Assembly (NCBI RefSeq): GCF_030272615.1
Contig: NC_081407.1
Location: 266,733,574-266,797,573 of the forward strand
Direction of reading: 5' to 3'
From: Cryptomeria japonica
Lineage: Eukaryota > Streptophyta > Pinopsida > Cupressales > Cupressaceae
DNA: 64,000 nt
Shown: positions 25,115 through 36,658 of the stretch, piece after piece
How the letters are laid out: every line of letters starts with the position of its first letter
Position numbering within the stretch: the stretch's first letter is position 1
Program-made: the position numbers and the translations under genes
The notes under the pieces: generated by a model
Seen by the model: only the letters and a program-made list of their open reading frames with translations
What the model was told of the DNA's origin: nothing
Databases searched by the model: none

Positions 25115-26324
25115 TGATGAATACTAAGAGGGGGGGTGAATTAGTATGCCAAAAATCTCTATACTTAAACACTTACACAGTCTGAAGATAAACCAGTAAA
25201 ACAGTCTAACAGACAGACCGGTTATCACACATGCAAACCAAAATGCAAATAAAGCATTCACCCACAAAAGCAATACAACCATAACACAAGATATTTGGCG
25301 TGGAAACCCAACTGGGAAAAACCATGGTGAGATGGAACTCACAAGTCACTATCTGCAAAATAGAAACCAGAACGGTTAAGGTCAGACCGGTTAAGGTCTT
25401 ACGATGTTCTTCACTAGAACAGATCCTGTTAGGAATCTCAATCTCTGTTAGGAGATAAGTCCGATTAAAGACTACCTTGTTAGAGGATTTTAGATTCACA
25501 GAAGTGAACCACCTTGTTAGAGGATTTTACAAAGGCTTTTGGGCCTACCCGGTTAAGGGCTACAGACTTGTCAAATATGTGAATAATCAACAAGTGTTTG
25601 ATCTATCTAATAGCACAAACTGCTTGGTTAGATCCAGTATAGCTCATTGCTAATGCATTTCAGCATTACTTCAGTCTTCTCTCTCTCTTTCTGTTTACAA
25701 CTTGATCTTCTCAGATAAGATCGCTCTTACAACAACTCAACAACCACCTTAAACCCTAGCCACAACATAAACCCTTTCAGCAATAGCAACAACCACTCAA
25801 AACCCTAGGCATGATGTCCTTTTAAAGGAATCTGATTTCATGTCGGTCCAATAAGATTACATTATAATTTCCTAGGTTCAATGAATCTAGACATACTCAG
25901 TAACATGACACAAAAAGCACCGTCAGTGTGTCAGCACCGTCAATCAATCGATGGGTTGGTAACTCATCACAAAATGTCAGTTGGTAACTCTTCACAAAAT
26001 GTCGATTGGTAACTCATCACAGAGTATTACCGGTTCATACAAAATATTGGTTGTCGGTTTGACAAAAATGAAGACTGGTAAGAATGTGTTATGCCGCTTT
26101 GCTCCTTCGTACCGGTTGAGATCTACGAACCGCTTGAGGTCAACATGCCACTTCAGACTAGGAAACACATTCTGCAAAATCACCAATAGTCTAAAGACTA
26201 GAATACAACATACTGGTTGGAACAAGTATTGGTTGAGCTCTAGCTCATACATATATAGGGGATCTCTTATGCAAGTGTGTGTCCATCAATGACAATCACA
26301 ACATAAACATCAAAAATGCCAACA
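25115..26324 (-). repeat. Element D 5' LTR (1,210 bp)
   Basis: TGATGAATAC...CCAACA. Compared with the left LTR it has a short duplication of the GGTTAAGGTC motif near 25375 and an extra copy of the GTTGGTAACTC-CACAAAATGTC unit near 25980. These are small tandem duplications within the LTR. Confidence 0.92.
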
Positions 26325-27024
26325 TGATTTCCATCAACATACTTATACATTCTATCATTTTAATCATTAGATTCATCAAGATGAAAAGAACTGAATGCAG
26401 ATTCAACTTTGTTAACCGAAGACCCACTGTTATCAAAATTACTCAACTCAGAAGCATATAGCTTACCGATAGTAGCATCCAAAGAGACTGGCATGTTTGG
26501 TACAGACCTTAATTCATTAATTGCAGAGACTCGAATGGCATAAGCAGGTAGAAGTGTTCTCAGCAACTTACTTGTTACATCCTTTTCTTCAATAGTTCCT
26601 CCTGGTCCTTTGATTGATTGACAGTTTCCTTTAACCTTGTATTGTATTGGATTATGTTCTCACCTTCATTCATTCTCATGGATTCAATTTGTCCTCTTAG
26701 ATTGTCTACTTTTTCTCTTTGAACATGTTCGTCACCACCATACACAGATATAAGCTTATTCCACATAGCTTTGGCATCATTACAACCTTCTAGATCATTA
26801 AACTCTGAGTCGGTCAATGTTGATTTTATTTCAATCATTGCTTGAATATGTTCTTGCTTTGCCTTTATCTCTTCCATTGTCATCAGGTTGGTGCTAGGTG
26901 CAGTGTAATAATTCTCCAGATAATATGTTGCATATTCTCCAATTCCTGATAAGTGCAGCGTCATCCTTTTCTGCCATGTGGTGAAACTTGATGTGTTCAA
27001 CTTTGGTGCATCCCTTTTATACAT
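26325..27024 (-). pseudogene. Copy C gag, N-terminal part upstream of element D
   Basis: Starts at the ATG at 27024 (MYKRDAPKLNTSSF). It is the same as copy B gag in sequence and order up to the element D insertion at 26324. A short deletion near 26605 shifts the frame (after KETVNQ), so this gag was broken independently of D. The Gln codon that is a stop in copy B (near 12950) is intact here. Confidence 0.9.
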
Positions 27025-27072
27025 CTTCCGATCTTGCCTCAAGTTCCTTTAAACTTTTCTTTCGGAGTTCTA

Positions 27073-27084
27073 GCTCTGATACCA
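27073..27084 (-). other. Primer-binding site of copy C
   Basis: TGGTATCAGAGC on the minus strand, two bases from the right LTR (27087). Confidence 0.9.
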
Positions 27085-27086
27085 AT

Positions 27087-28582
27087 TGTTAGTTAGATGG
27101 GAGGGGGGGTGAATCAGATAAACTCACAATACAATGATCTATCCAGATTCAACCTCGGTAGAACTTACTTGATCTGCAACTATGACTGCAAATCATTCAA
27201 ACTCATAAACTGATAAACTTGAAACATCAAAACACATTTAACACTAGATTTAACGTGGAAACCCAAATAGGGAAAAACCACTGTGGGATTTCGGACCCAC
27301 TAAGAAAATATACTCTTCTAGAGTATGCTCGGTTAAAAGCCAATCCTGTTAAAGATTACATAAGTACATTGCTAGATGTGACCCGATCAAGGGATTTCCC
27401 TTAGATCTATCAGAATCTTGCACTTTGTTAGAAGTGACCTTGTCAAAGGATTTCAAACATTCATTCAGAATGTTACCTTGCTAGAGGATTTACAAATAAG
27501 ACTGTTAGGTCCACTCAGTTAAGAGATTTCCTGTCACTTACAAAAATAAATAACAGTAATAAAATATATCTGCAACTTCACATCTGAAATGTTAAAGCAG
27601 ACTCTATGTGCTCAAAATAATCTTGTCAAAAGACTTATCTTCCTCCTTGTTGGGCTTCTCAATCTGTTCTTCAATCAGATCTCCAATCTTCTATACTCGG
27701 TAATCACCTCTGCAGTATCACTGCTCTTCTATTTGCCCGCATATGTTGTTCATCAACTATTCCTTATTTATAAGCAATTCCTAACCGCTTAATCTCCTTA
27801 ATCACATTTCCCATGATTAATCTTATCCATCAGATCTTCAAACTTGACTAGATTCATTAAATCCTTCGAACTCAAAAATGTTTTATCTTGCCTTGAAACT
27901 TGTATACCTTCCTTGGTACTTGTGCTCAGTTATGACCGTTCAATCTGTGTTGTAGATCTAACTCTTGAATTTTCATTGTTGTTGATCCTTAACAAACTTC
28001 TTGCATGACATTCCAATCTTCTATAAATCTCCAGCTCATTGGCATCCTTCATTTAATAATGTATTTATTCATCCAATGCATTATGTTACTGCTCGGTTGA
28101 TACTTGGTAAATACTAAACTTTACTCAATAACTTCTTTCTTCTTTAACCGACACTAATAACCTTGGTGTTTACCGACTAGCTCCTTGATCGGTAAAATAG
28201 AATAGTATCAAACGTTTACTCATTGTATTACATGAAATCTTTTCTCCTTCTTATTCAGTCTTCGAATACACATATATAGGATATCAAAACAATCAAAATA
28301 ACATAATCTCATCACTGTCTAACTCGGTAATAGTTGCCCATTGAATAACTTATTACTCCCCTTCATTTTCATTCTTTCTATGTCACTTACCGACATCTTT
28401 ATACTCATCAAAACATACTCTTTAAGATATGGCGACATTATACTGAATCAAAAAATCAATTGCTTGACATCAATGACAAAATAATATTATTAAGACAGTA
28501 ATCATCCTTTATCAATTATATCATAAATCTCCAACAACCTTCTCAATGTCATCATACCAACAAACTTAATGTAATTCCAACA
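27087..28582 (-). repeat. B/C family LTR, right copy (1,496 bp)
   Basis: TGTTAGTTAG...CCAACA. It is the 5' LTR of copy C and is followed by TATAA, the right half of the target duplication of the array. Confidence 0.93.
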
Positions 28583-28678
28583 TATAAAGGAATTAATATG
28601 CACATTGGGATCCCCATCTCCATTGAATCAATCAAAATTTTAATGCCTCGGCCCCTTGGGGGAGGATGGTATGAAGAA
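28583..28678 (-). pseudogene. Gypsy-like gag remnant between two insertions
   Basis: A 96-base island between the B/C array and element F. The minus strand reads FNGDGDPNVHINSFI up to the array border, the usual start of a plant gypsy gag core (FDG.GDP...H). The reading continues across the array at 7204-7179 (TTCSDCL) and then at 6422. It contains stops in this frame. Confidence 0.65.
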
Positions 28679-28731
28679 TGATAAACTTATAAGGCACTGA
28701 GAGGTGGGGGTGAATCAGTGCAAGCAAAAAT
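28679..28731 (-). repeat. Element F 3' LTR, fragment left of E
   Basis: TGATAAACTTATAAGGCACTGAGAGG matches the start of the right LTR of F at 37995. The match is cut at 28731 by element E and resumes at 35549. Confidence 0.9.
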
Positions 28732-29653
28732 TGTTGGCAATTGACACTCAATTGGTTGGTTTCAATATGTTGTCATTGATGGCAACATGTTCCGGCTTCA
28801 TATTTTGGTTTAGTTGTGTACCAACAGACACTTCACCGGCACCGGCAAGTTGGAAGGATTTCTTTGGTTACCGGCATTGCAGGCCAACATGGTTCACATT
28901 CAGGTTATCGGTATTGGAGGCCTACATCATTTGGGAGATCCGGCATCGGCAATTGTTTTGATATTCATGTGTTTATGTTATTAAGCTGACATGTATATTC
29001 ATATTGTAATTATCTTTGTAAGCTGACATAAGGCATGATGGATTGTAAAAGGGTATATAGGTCAATTGATTAGATCATTTTGTAATATGGAATATGTAGG
29101 ATGTAAGGTTATGGAATGTAATGTGATGTGAAATATATGAGAGAAATCATGTATGTGAGGATATTTATGTATAGGGGTATTCCGGTAAGGGTTTAGGGTT
29201 TCAGACTGAAACAGACAAAGCTTAACGGGAACTGTATTCAGGAATAGAAGATGCTATCATTGCAGCTCAATCATTTCTCTGGATTATAGCCCGTATTTTT
29301 ATGTAGTCAATGAGGCTCCTTTTGTGATTGAGTAGTGTGCTCTAGGTTGTAAGCCTTCCTGCAAGTGCAGACGCCTATATTTTGTAATATCTCTTCATAT
29401 GGCCAGTGGATTGATATTGTGGGTCACAAATCCCACCATGGTTTTTCCTCTTTGAGGTTTTCCACATATAATTATGTCTGTTATGGTATTCATTTGTGTG
29501 ATTGGCTCATTGGTTGCTTTACTTCTTTCAATTCTATATGTACCGGTATACCGGTTGGTGAATGCATGTTTTAATAAGGTTAAAATTGATCATTCTGGTA
29601 GAACACTGATACATCCCCCCCCCCCCTCCTCTCAATGTTCTTGGATTCCAACA
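28732..29653 (+). repeat. Element E 5' LTR (922 bp)
   Basis: TGTTGGCAATTGACAC...GGATTCCAACA. It has the U5 modules in sense orientation: CCCACCATGGTTTTTCCTC near 29436 and a long C-run near 29617. The start contains TTGTCATTGATGGCAAC, which pairs with the sequence upstream of the polypurine tract. Confidence 0.92.
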
Positions 29654-29655
29654 AT

Positions 29656-29667
29656 TGGTATCAGAGC
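29656..29667 (+). other. Primer-binding site of element E
   Basis: TGGTATCAGAGC two bases after the 5' LTR, as for initiator tRNA-Met. Confidence 0.9.
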
Positions 29668-29721
29668 CTTGTGCCTTGGAGGAAGTTTAACAGCTTGAAG
29701 AAGATCCTGAATTCGGAATCC

Positions 29722-30828
29722 ATGAATATGAGTTTGGAGAAGCAACTTGAGGTGGCACTTGAAGAACTTGAAGTTACAAGATGAATTGAATTCTGCTCAG
29801 GAATTCATTCTTTTCCTATGGGAGAGACTATCATATGTTCAGGCTAGGAGGAAGCAACTTTTGCAGAATAATGATAATGAAGAAAAAGATGCACTTAATG
29901 AGAGATGTCTAAAGCTGAGTCAAGAGATCATGGTTATGAGGAATGAAATGCAAGCTATAACTATGAGGATGTCTAAAGAGTTTGAGGACCGCAAGAAAAA
30001 GGAAGAAAATCTTGTTGTATCTTTGAAGAACAAATTTGAAGAATGTGGAAGGTTGGTTCATGAAAATGATATGTTGAGAACTGATTTAGTACAAACCCAG
30101 AATAATGAACAAGAGCTTGAGAGACAAATAATAATTCTGAGAGATGATCTGACTATTCAAGTGAGTATAAAGAAAAATTCAAGATTAGTTCAGCACATCT
30201 TGATGAGTTATTCAAAAGACAAAGGCAGATTGGAGATTCCAATGGACTTGGATTTGAACAAGGTCAGAGTTCTAGTACTACAAATGAAGATCAAAACCAT
30301 AAGGCACCGGTAAGGTAGTTTAATGCTTATAAATTTAATGGTAGATGCTTTGTTTGTAATAAATTTGGTCACATGGCTAGGCAAGGCAGAAATAGAGCGA
30401 ATCAGAACCTTGATTCTGCTCCCGGTCAATGTTCTAAATGTAATAAGTATGGTCATAAGACAGAAGATTGCAGAATGAATGTTAAATGTTATACATGTGG
30501 AAAATTCGGACATATGGCTAATCAATGCAGGTCAAGCAATTATACCAGTTTTAGCAAAGAAATTCAAAAGAACAATGTTACATGTTATGCATGTTACGCA
30601 TGTAATGAGGTTGAACATATTGCTAAGTTTTGTAGAAGCAGAAATCCACCGATTGGTAATGAAAGATCAAATGAGAAAGGGAAAGAGAAGGTTAATGAAA
30701 TTCAACAAGATCATACCCAGAGATGTGTTAGGAAGTCAAAAGAACAATCAACAGATGGAAATGCTCTGGTTACTCAACCGGCACAGGAGGTTGCTCTTGC
30801 ACCGACAGGAAGCTCATCTGGTAACTAA
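29722..30828 (+). pseudogene. Element E ORF1, coiled-coil CCHC zinc-knuckle protein
   Basis: From the ATG at 29722 (MNMSLEKQLEVALEELE) to the stop at 30826-30828, about 368 codons with two compensating frame changes (near 29770 and 30160) and a stop near 30316. The coiled coil (IMVMRNEMQAITMRMSKEF) aligns with that of ORF1 of D. Four knuckles follow: CFVCNKFGHMARQG with the last Cys lost, CSKCNKYGHKTEDC, CYTCGKFGHMANQC and CYACNEVEHIAKFC with the Gly before His changed. It is a likely Gag-type nucleic-acid-binding protein. Confidence 0.86.
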
Positions 30829-31176
30829 GGCAAATTCCTTAGGGGTAGGCAAAATTCATGAAGATAGTGCATATGTTCCAGGAAGAGGTTCTAGAAGATG
30901 TTCCAGACATTGGAGATGCTTATCCGGCATGGAGATGTTTGATCGAGATCTATTATCTTCCATCAGAAGTCATTCATATCAATGATGGATTAGGGTTTCT
31001 TGGATTTTAAAAGGATGAATTCACTTCATTTTAGATCGCTTTGCATTCAGAGCGATTCAGAGGAAGTCTAAGGCGATTTAGAGCAATCGATATCATCTTA
31101 AGCGATTTCACCAGTGATCGGAAGAGGTCTTTAGGGTTTTTCACCGGCAGCTATTCATGGGTATTTATCTTTCATC

Positions 31177-34100
31177 ATGGAAGTGGGATCATCATCTGAA
31201 CCTATGTTTATTACAAATCCTACTATTGTTGAGGTCAAGGACCATCCTAGGCCTATTTTCAAGCAATATCCACATATTGCTACCCTGGACGATTCAGTTG
31301 GTTCTTTTTCCCGTGTCCTAGAAGGAGTTGTGTATGTTGAAGATGTTAGAGATTACATTCACTATCATATTGAGGATTTAGGAATGAGTGATATTAAGAG
31401 AATGTACACGAATGAGTTAATGGGAGATTCTAGAAAGATTAATCCCAAGTACCAGCATATTGAGGATTTAGGGTTTACTGGCATTCTAGATATTTCAGAA
31501 TTTGAACATGAAATTGTTAGGTATGTTTTAAGCAGAGTGCATGGAGAATTTGTCTAGTTGGATAGACTATATAAGATTTCAAAGGAGGCCATCAGGGCAA
31601 TCACCAGTTTACCACAGGTTGGACAACGTCCCAAGAAGAAGGTTTCTAATGATCAGGTCAACAAGATCACCGGCACAACATCAATCAAGTGATCAATGAG
31701 GATTAGTACTATCACCGATAGAGATATCAGATTCAAAAGCATGGTCATTGGTTACAAGGTAACACAATCAAACTGACTGAATTATGTTTCTAGCTCCTAC
31801 ATTTATGCAGCTCATAAAATGATGAGGGAGAATGGGAAGTTAGATCTATGTGGTTGGATGTTGAATGAATTGTTGATTAACCTAGGAAAGATTAAAGGAG
31901 AGAAGAAAGGAACATTTCGGTATGGAAACCTAATTGTCTGTTTAATGTTGTTTTTCATCAATGAGACTCCCAGTTTTGGGAAAAGATCATGGGCATTCGA
32001 TATCCCGGTAGGGAGGCAACTAAAATAATCAATTGCTACATTGGGTAGTCAGAGAGATGACAAAGTGTGGGGTTGCTTTAAAGCATTTCAAAAGGATATG
32101 AATTCTAGGGAGAGGGTTCCAAAGCACATTGTTGAGAAGTACTCAACCGAGATATGTTTCATGGTCAAGAAAGATGAAACTTTGATGGAATTTGTAAGGC
32201 CCTGGAAGATTTGGATTGAGGAAATGGGTTATGAAGTTGATGCACATATCCTAGATGCTTATGCACGGATGCTAATTGATGCATCTATAGATGAATCTGT
32301 AAAAACCTTTGGTACTGCTAAGCAGAAGAAGCAAGAGGTTGAAACTAAGTTCAACTAGAAGAAGAGAGAGAAGCAGGAGGGCGAGGCAAGTAAATTTGTT
32401 GAAAAGGTTTCACAGGACATTAAGGCATGGATTGATGTTGTTCCGGAGAAAGGGAGAAAAAGGAAAGAGCCAGAAATATTCATTGAGCCAATTGTAGCAG
32501 AATCTGGATCTGATGATGACACACCCTTAGCATTCAAGAGGGTATTGAGGAATAAAACTAAAGAGACTAATGTAGAAGCTAAGAAGCAACCGGTTAGGAA
32601 AGTTACTATCAGGGTACCGACATAGAACAGAGCACCAAAAGAAACACCTTCAGCCCCATCTGATACTGGAAGAAGAAAGAAGAAGGATGGCACCGATCTT
32701 GCACTTGTATCTAGTAATGTAACTATCATTCCACCCAAGACTTGTGTAGAATTAGTTAATGAAATAACCAAAGATGGTGTGTTGAAGAATGTGCAATTTT
32801 ATTATGAGCATTTGGATGATGTTGATCAAAGAGAAGTAGAGGAATCAGTTTTGTTGTATTTGGATATTTATAAGAAAGCCTTGTTAGAAAATGAAGACCA
32901 AATACCGGCACAGTTATATGACATTTCAGATGCTACAAGACTATTAGCAATGCAAGAGGACAAGCATATAAAGATTTAGGAATTGTTATTTGTTTGTGTT
33001 TCTTTTACTCCAAAGGAGATAGACAAGACACTTGAAGTTGCAGATAGGAAAATCTTTAACAACAAGCATAGAATAATCAGTCTTACGTTAGGTAGGGTCA
33101 ATGAGATAATCAAGGAGACTCACAAGGCATGGGTTAAGTTCTTTGAAGAGAACCGTGGTTTTTATACTTCACCGGAACCTAAGACAGATCCTACAGACAT
33201 CTCAGTTTAAGGGGAAGGTAAAGGTATTGTGGGTACTTCACCCTCAATTTTGAAAAATATTAAGATAGTGGATATTGAGCCCCCACTAGAGACTAATGTA
33301 CAAGCAAATATTGGTATAATGGTAGATACAGAGAATGTAAAGGTTGCAAATTTACAGATTACTAATGTTGAGGACAATATTCCTCCGGATCCGAATGTAC
33401 AGGATGAGGACACAGTTCCTAGGGAGGAATCGGCAGTAACTGAGACTGCACCAAGTGGTGAAGCTACCGGTGGAAGTGAGGAAGCTATAAAATTCAAACC
33501 TTCAAAGGAGAAGAAAGGGGAATCCGGTAGGGAACCAGTAGTGAGTCCATCATTGTTGTCAATTGGCACCTCTCAGGTTGAAAAGAAAAGCATAACGGAG
33601 ATGAGTTCTATTGAACTCATGATGATGGCTTCTCAAAAAATGATGAAGGAAGGATCTATGGATAAAGGGGTTATTGATTAGTCTATCATTGTTTTGCATA
33701 GACTTGTCCCAGAGTGAAAGTTTGAAAATGAAGCGAGCCCATCCGACAAGCTTAAGACAATCACAGAGCACATTTCAAAGGATTTTTCAGTCTTTACAGC
33801 AAATATCAAACCGACGGGCACTAGAGAGGTTTACACAGGCAAAGAGAGCTACATTTGATCAAATTATTGAGTCTGAGAGGAAGGAGATTAATGATAATTT
33901 GAAGATAGATAATGCATTAAGGCAGTGTACAAATATCTATAGAGTATGTTGTAATACAGGTTTACTCACAGCTGAGACAAATACAAGGATTAAGGATATT
34001 CAGGAGGGGATTGTAGGTATAGTTAACTCTTTTGATGGATCAAATTCTTTAACTACACTATAAATGGTTAGATTTTGGTTTTGGAAGCCCAAGTTTTAGC

Positions 34101-34365
34101 TCTTGAGAGGGAAAAAGATAAAATCATAAGGAGAGACAAAGGTCTTAGAGGTTTGGTGAGTCCCTGGTTGGATTCATTAAGTGTACATAAGAAGGAGTGT
34201 ATAGATATGGTTGGTAAGCCCACACCGGCAGAGCTTAATGAGGAAGAGTCATTTGCCCATATGCTAAATGGACTTGTATCTATTTCTGGAACTTTCAAAT
34301 CAGATTGGGATACCTATCTAGAGCTTTTGGAGAAGGCATATATAGATATTTTCAAATACATTTAG
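31177..34365 (+). pseudogene. Element E ORF2, large protein of unknown function
   Basis: From the ATG at 31177 (MEVGSSSEPMF) to the stop at 34363-34365, about 1,063 codons, nearly the length of ORF2 in D. Most lies in one frame with at least nine in-frame stops (for example near 31555, 31690, 32026, 32356, 32623, 32977 and 33208). There is a frame change near 33700 and back near 34065. Similar to D ORF2: SRVHG, FKSMVIGYKV, FRYGNLIVCLMLFF, IVEKYSTEICFMVKKDETLM and MGYEV, in the same order. The C-terminal third is acidic and helical, with SSIELMMMASQKMMKE as in F and D. No known enzyme motif was seen. Confidence 0.85.
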
Positions 34366-34594
34366 CTCTGGTAAGGTATTTTGGGATAGTCATTGTACAG
34401 TCTTTCATTCTTCATCCCAGTTTTTGGTTTTTTTTTGGTATTTTCGGCATTGATGTCAAAGCGGGAGTATAGGTGAAAAATATTTGGGAGATATGGAGTA
34501 TTTTTTATTATGAATCATAGATGAATATTCAGCTTAGGGGGATCTGGCTCAAGATGAAACCGACAGATGGAAACCATGATCATTTTTCACGAGT

Positions 34595-34676
34595 GTTGCC
34601 ATCAATGCCAAAGGGGGAGATTGTTGGCAATTTACACTCAATTGGTTGGTTTCAATATGTTGTCATTGATGGCAAC
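34595..34676 (+). other. Polypurine tract of E within a 17-base inverted repeat
   Basis: The arm at 34595-34611 (GTTGCCATCAATGCCAA) and the arm at 34660-34676 (TTGTCATTGATGGCAAC) are complementary at 16 of 17 positions. Between them lie the polypurine tract AAGGGGGAGA and the LTR start at 34622. Confidence 0.8.
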
Positions 34677-35548
34677 ATGTTCTAGCTGCATATTTTGGTT
34701 TAGTTGTATATCGGCAGACACTTCACCGGCACCGGCACCGGCACCGATAGGTTGGAAGGATTTCTTTGGTTACCGGCATTGCAGGCCAACATGGTTCACA
34801 TTCAGGTTATCGGTATTGGAGGCCGACATCATTTGGGAGATCTGGCATCGGCAATTGTTTTTTATATTCATGTGTTTATGTTATTAAGCTGACATGTATA
34901 TGCATATTGTAATTATCTTTGTAAGCCGACATAAGGCATGATGGATTGTAAAAGGGTATATAGGTCAATTGATTAGATCATTTTGTAATATGGAATATGT
35001 AGGATGTAAGGTTATGGAATGTAATGTGATGTGAAAATATGAGAGAAATCATGTATGTGAGGATATTTATGTAAAGGGGTATTCCGGTAAGGGTTTAGGG
35101 TTTCAGACTGGAACAAAGAGAGCTTAACCAGAATTGTATTTAGGCATAGAATATGCTATCATTGCAGTTCAATCATTTCTCTGGATTGTAGTCTGAATTT
35201 TTATGTAGTCAGTGAGGATCCTTTTGTGATTGAGCAGTGTGCTCTAGGTTGTAAGCCTTCCTGCAAGTGTGGGCCCCTATATTTTGTAATATCTCTTCAT
35301 ATGGCCAGTGGATTGATATTGTGGGTCACAAATCCCACCATGGTTTTTCCTCTTTGAGGTTTTCCATGTATAATTTTGTGTGTTATGGTATTCATTTGTA
35401 TGATTGGCTTATTGATTGCTTTACTTCTTTCAATTCTATATGTGTTGGTATACCGGTTGGTGAATGCATGTTTTAATAAGGTTAAAATTGATCATTCCAG
35501 TAGAACACTGATTCCCCCCCCCCCTCTCAGTGTTCTTGGAATCCAAAA
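34622..35548 (+). repeat. Element E 3' LTR (about 927 bp)
   Basis: Direct repeat of the 5' LTR. The trinucleotide-pair CCGGCA is present in about three to four copies near 34725 against fewer in the 5' LTR. The terminus reads CCAAAA instead of CCAACA, so the final CA is lost and the right border is uncertain by a few bases. Confidence 0.9.
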
Positions 35549-36658
35549 AAAACAATATAAATTTGATCACCACTTTAACCAACTTGAAACTTAAAAAGCA
35601 TGCAAAGAAAATAACCACATAAACCAACACCCAATAAAGCATGCAACTCATAACACAATTGTTTTCACGTGGAAACCCAAATGGGAAAAACCATGGTGGG
35701 AATTAGTACCCACAAGATCAACTATCTGCAGAATAGGGATCTAACCAGTTAAGGTCTTACAACTGCTCTATTAGGAGCACACCTGGTTAAGAGTGTCTTA
35801 ACCCAGTTAAGAGCTATTACAATAAGGCTTGTTAGGACCAGCCCTGTTAGGAGCTACCCAGCTATGGGATTTACACAACACAAGTTAATGTGTGACCCTG
35901 TTAAGGGATCTAAACCTTCGAACCTATGAGGATCCTATCGCATCGTGTTAGGAGTGACCTTGTTAGAGGATTTTATCTTATTGCAACTATTAGGGAACAA
36001 CAAGTGACTGATTTGTTGTTAGCACCTATGTGTCTGATTAGATCCACTTCAGATCTGCTTCTAACACCGACTAAACATCAATACAAAGCTTCTTCTTTCA
36101 CCACACAATATAATTCTCACTATAGATCTCATGTCTAATACATCATCACACAATATACTCCTTTTTATAAATAGCTTTGCTAAGTTGGCTAAACCCCCTG
36201 GAACAATTTCCTAGGTTCAATGTATCTAGTCAATCTTGCTCAACATGCTTTACTCATGTCGGCCACATAATTCATAACTCAAAAATAAAACATTATGTCT
36301 ATCGGTTTACTGATCTAAGTAACTCTGCTCTATCGGTTAACTATTCTTCATGACTAACTACTCATAAAATCTTAACTTGCTCATTCCATTGAATCTGTCG
36401 ATGCGGTTCCGATCATAGACTCCTGCCAATGTTATGAACATACATACCAAACCGCAACACTTAACTCTTCACCAATCTTCCATATTGGTTGCTTGAACAT
36501 AGCTTTGTCATTGTTTACCGGATCATTGTTTAACTACTTCCTCTACCAGTTGGACTAAATGACTTAGATGACTGACAAAACATGGTTTCCATCAATGACA
36601 ACACAATACAAGTCATCAATCAACTTATTACATCAATAATATCATCATCAAGCCAACA
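35549..36658 (-). repeat. Element F 3' LTR, main part right of E
   Basis: Matches 38045-39105 of the right LTR and ends in CCAACA next to the polypurine tract. Contains the CACGTGGAAACCCAAATGGG module near 35667. Confidence 0.9.

Larger units (their letters stand above)
18653..26324 (-). mobile_element. Non-autonomous LTR element D carrying ORF1 and ORF2
   Basis: Inserted in the gag region of copy C with a perfect 5-base target duplication, TGATT at 18648-18652 and 26325-26329. LTRs at 18653-19823 and 25115-26324; primer-binding site 25101-25112; polypurine tract from 19824. The 5.3 kb internal region encodes on the minus strand ORF1 (coiled coil and zinc knuckles) and ORF2 (large, unrecognised). 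I find no protease, integrase, reverse transcriptase or RNase H motif in any frame, so reverse transcription and integration must come from another element. The polypurine tract, primer site and LTR modules match those of A and B/C. Confidence 0.92.
7205..28582 (-). mobile_element. Tandem copia array B/C: LTR-internal-LTR-internal-LTR
   Basis: Three LTRs of the same family (7205-8703, 13312-14810, 27087-28582) alternate with two minus-strand gag-pol regions (B, 8704-13311; C, 14811-27086, interrupted by element D). The array is flanked by one 5-base target duplication, TATAA at 7200-7204 and at 28583-28587. No duplication flanks the middle LTR, which has a polypurine tract on one side and a primer-binding site on the other and so serves both copies. 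This is one insertion later expanded, most simply by unequal recombination between LTRs. Confidence 0.92.
28732..35548 (+). mobile_element. Non-autonomous LTR element E carrying ORF1 and ORF2
   Basis: Plus-strand element inserted in the left LTR of F. LTRs 28732-29653 and 34622-35548; primer-binding site 29656-29667; polypurine tract ending at 34621. Flanks are AAAAT (28727-28731) and AAAAC (35549-35553), a near-perfect duplication. The 5.0 kb internal region holds ORF1 and ORF2, homologous to those of element D although the LTRs are not of the same family. No pol motif was seen in any frame. Confidence 0.9.

Noticed and set aside
18653-26324. Element D as a copia element with hidden pol
   Set aside because: No VDD box, integrase HHCC or DDE signature, DSG protease motif or RNase H motif in any frame of 19824-25114.
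7205-28582. Two independent copia insertions side by side
   Set aside because: There is only one target duplication (TATAA, outermost), and the middle LTR is shared by both copies.
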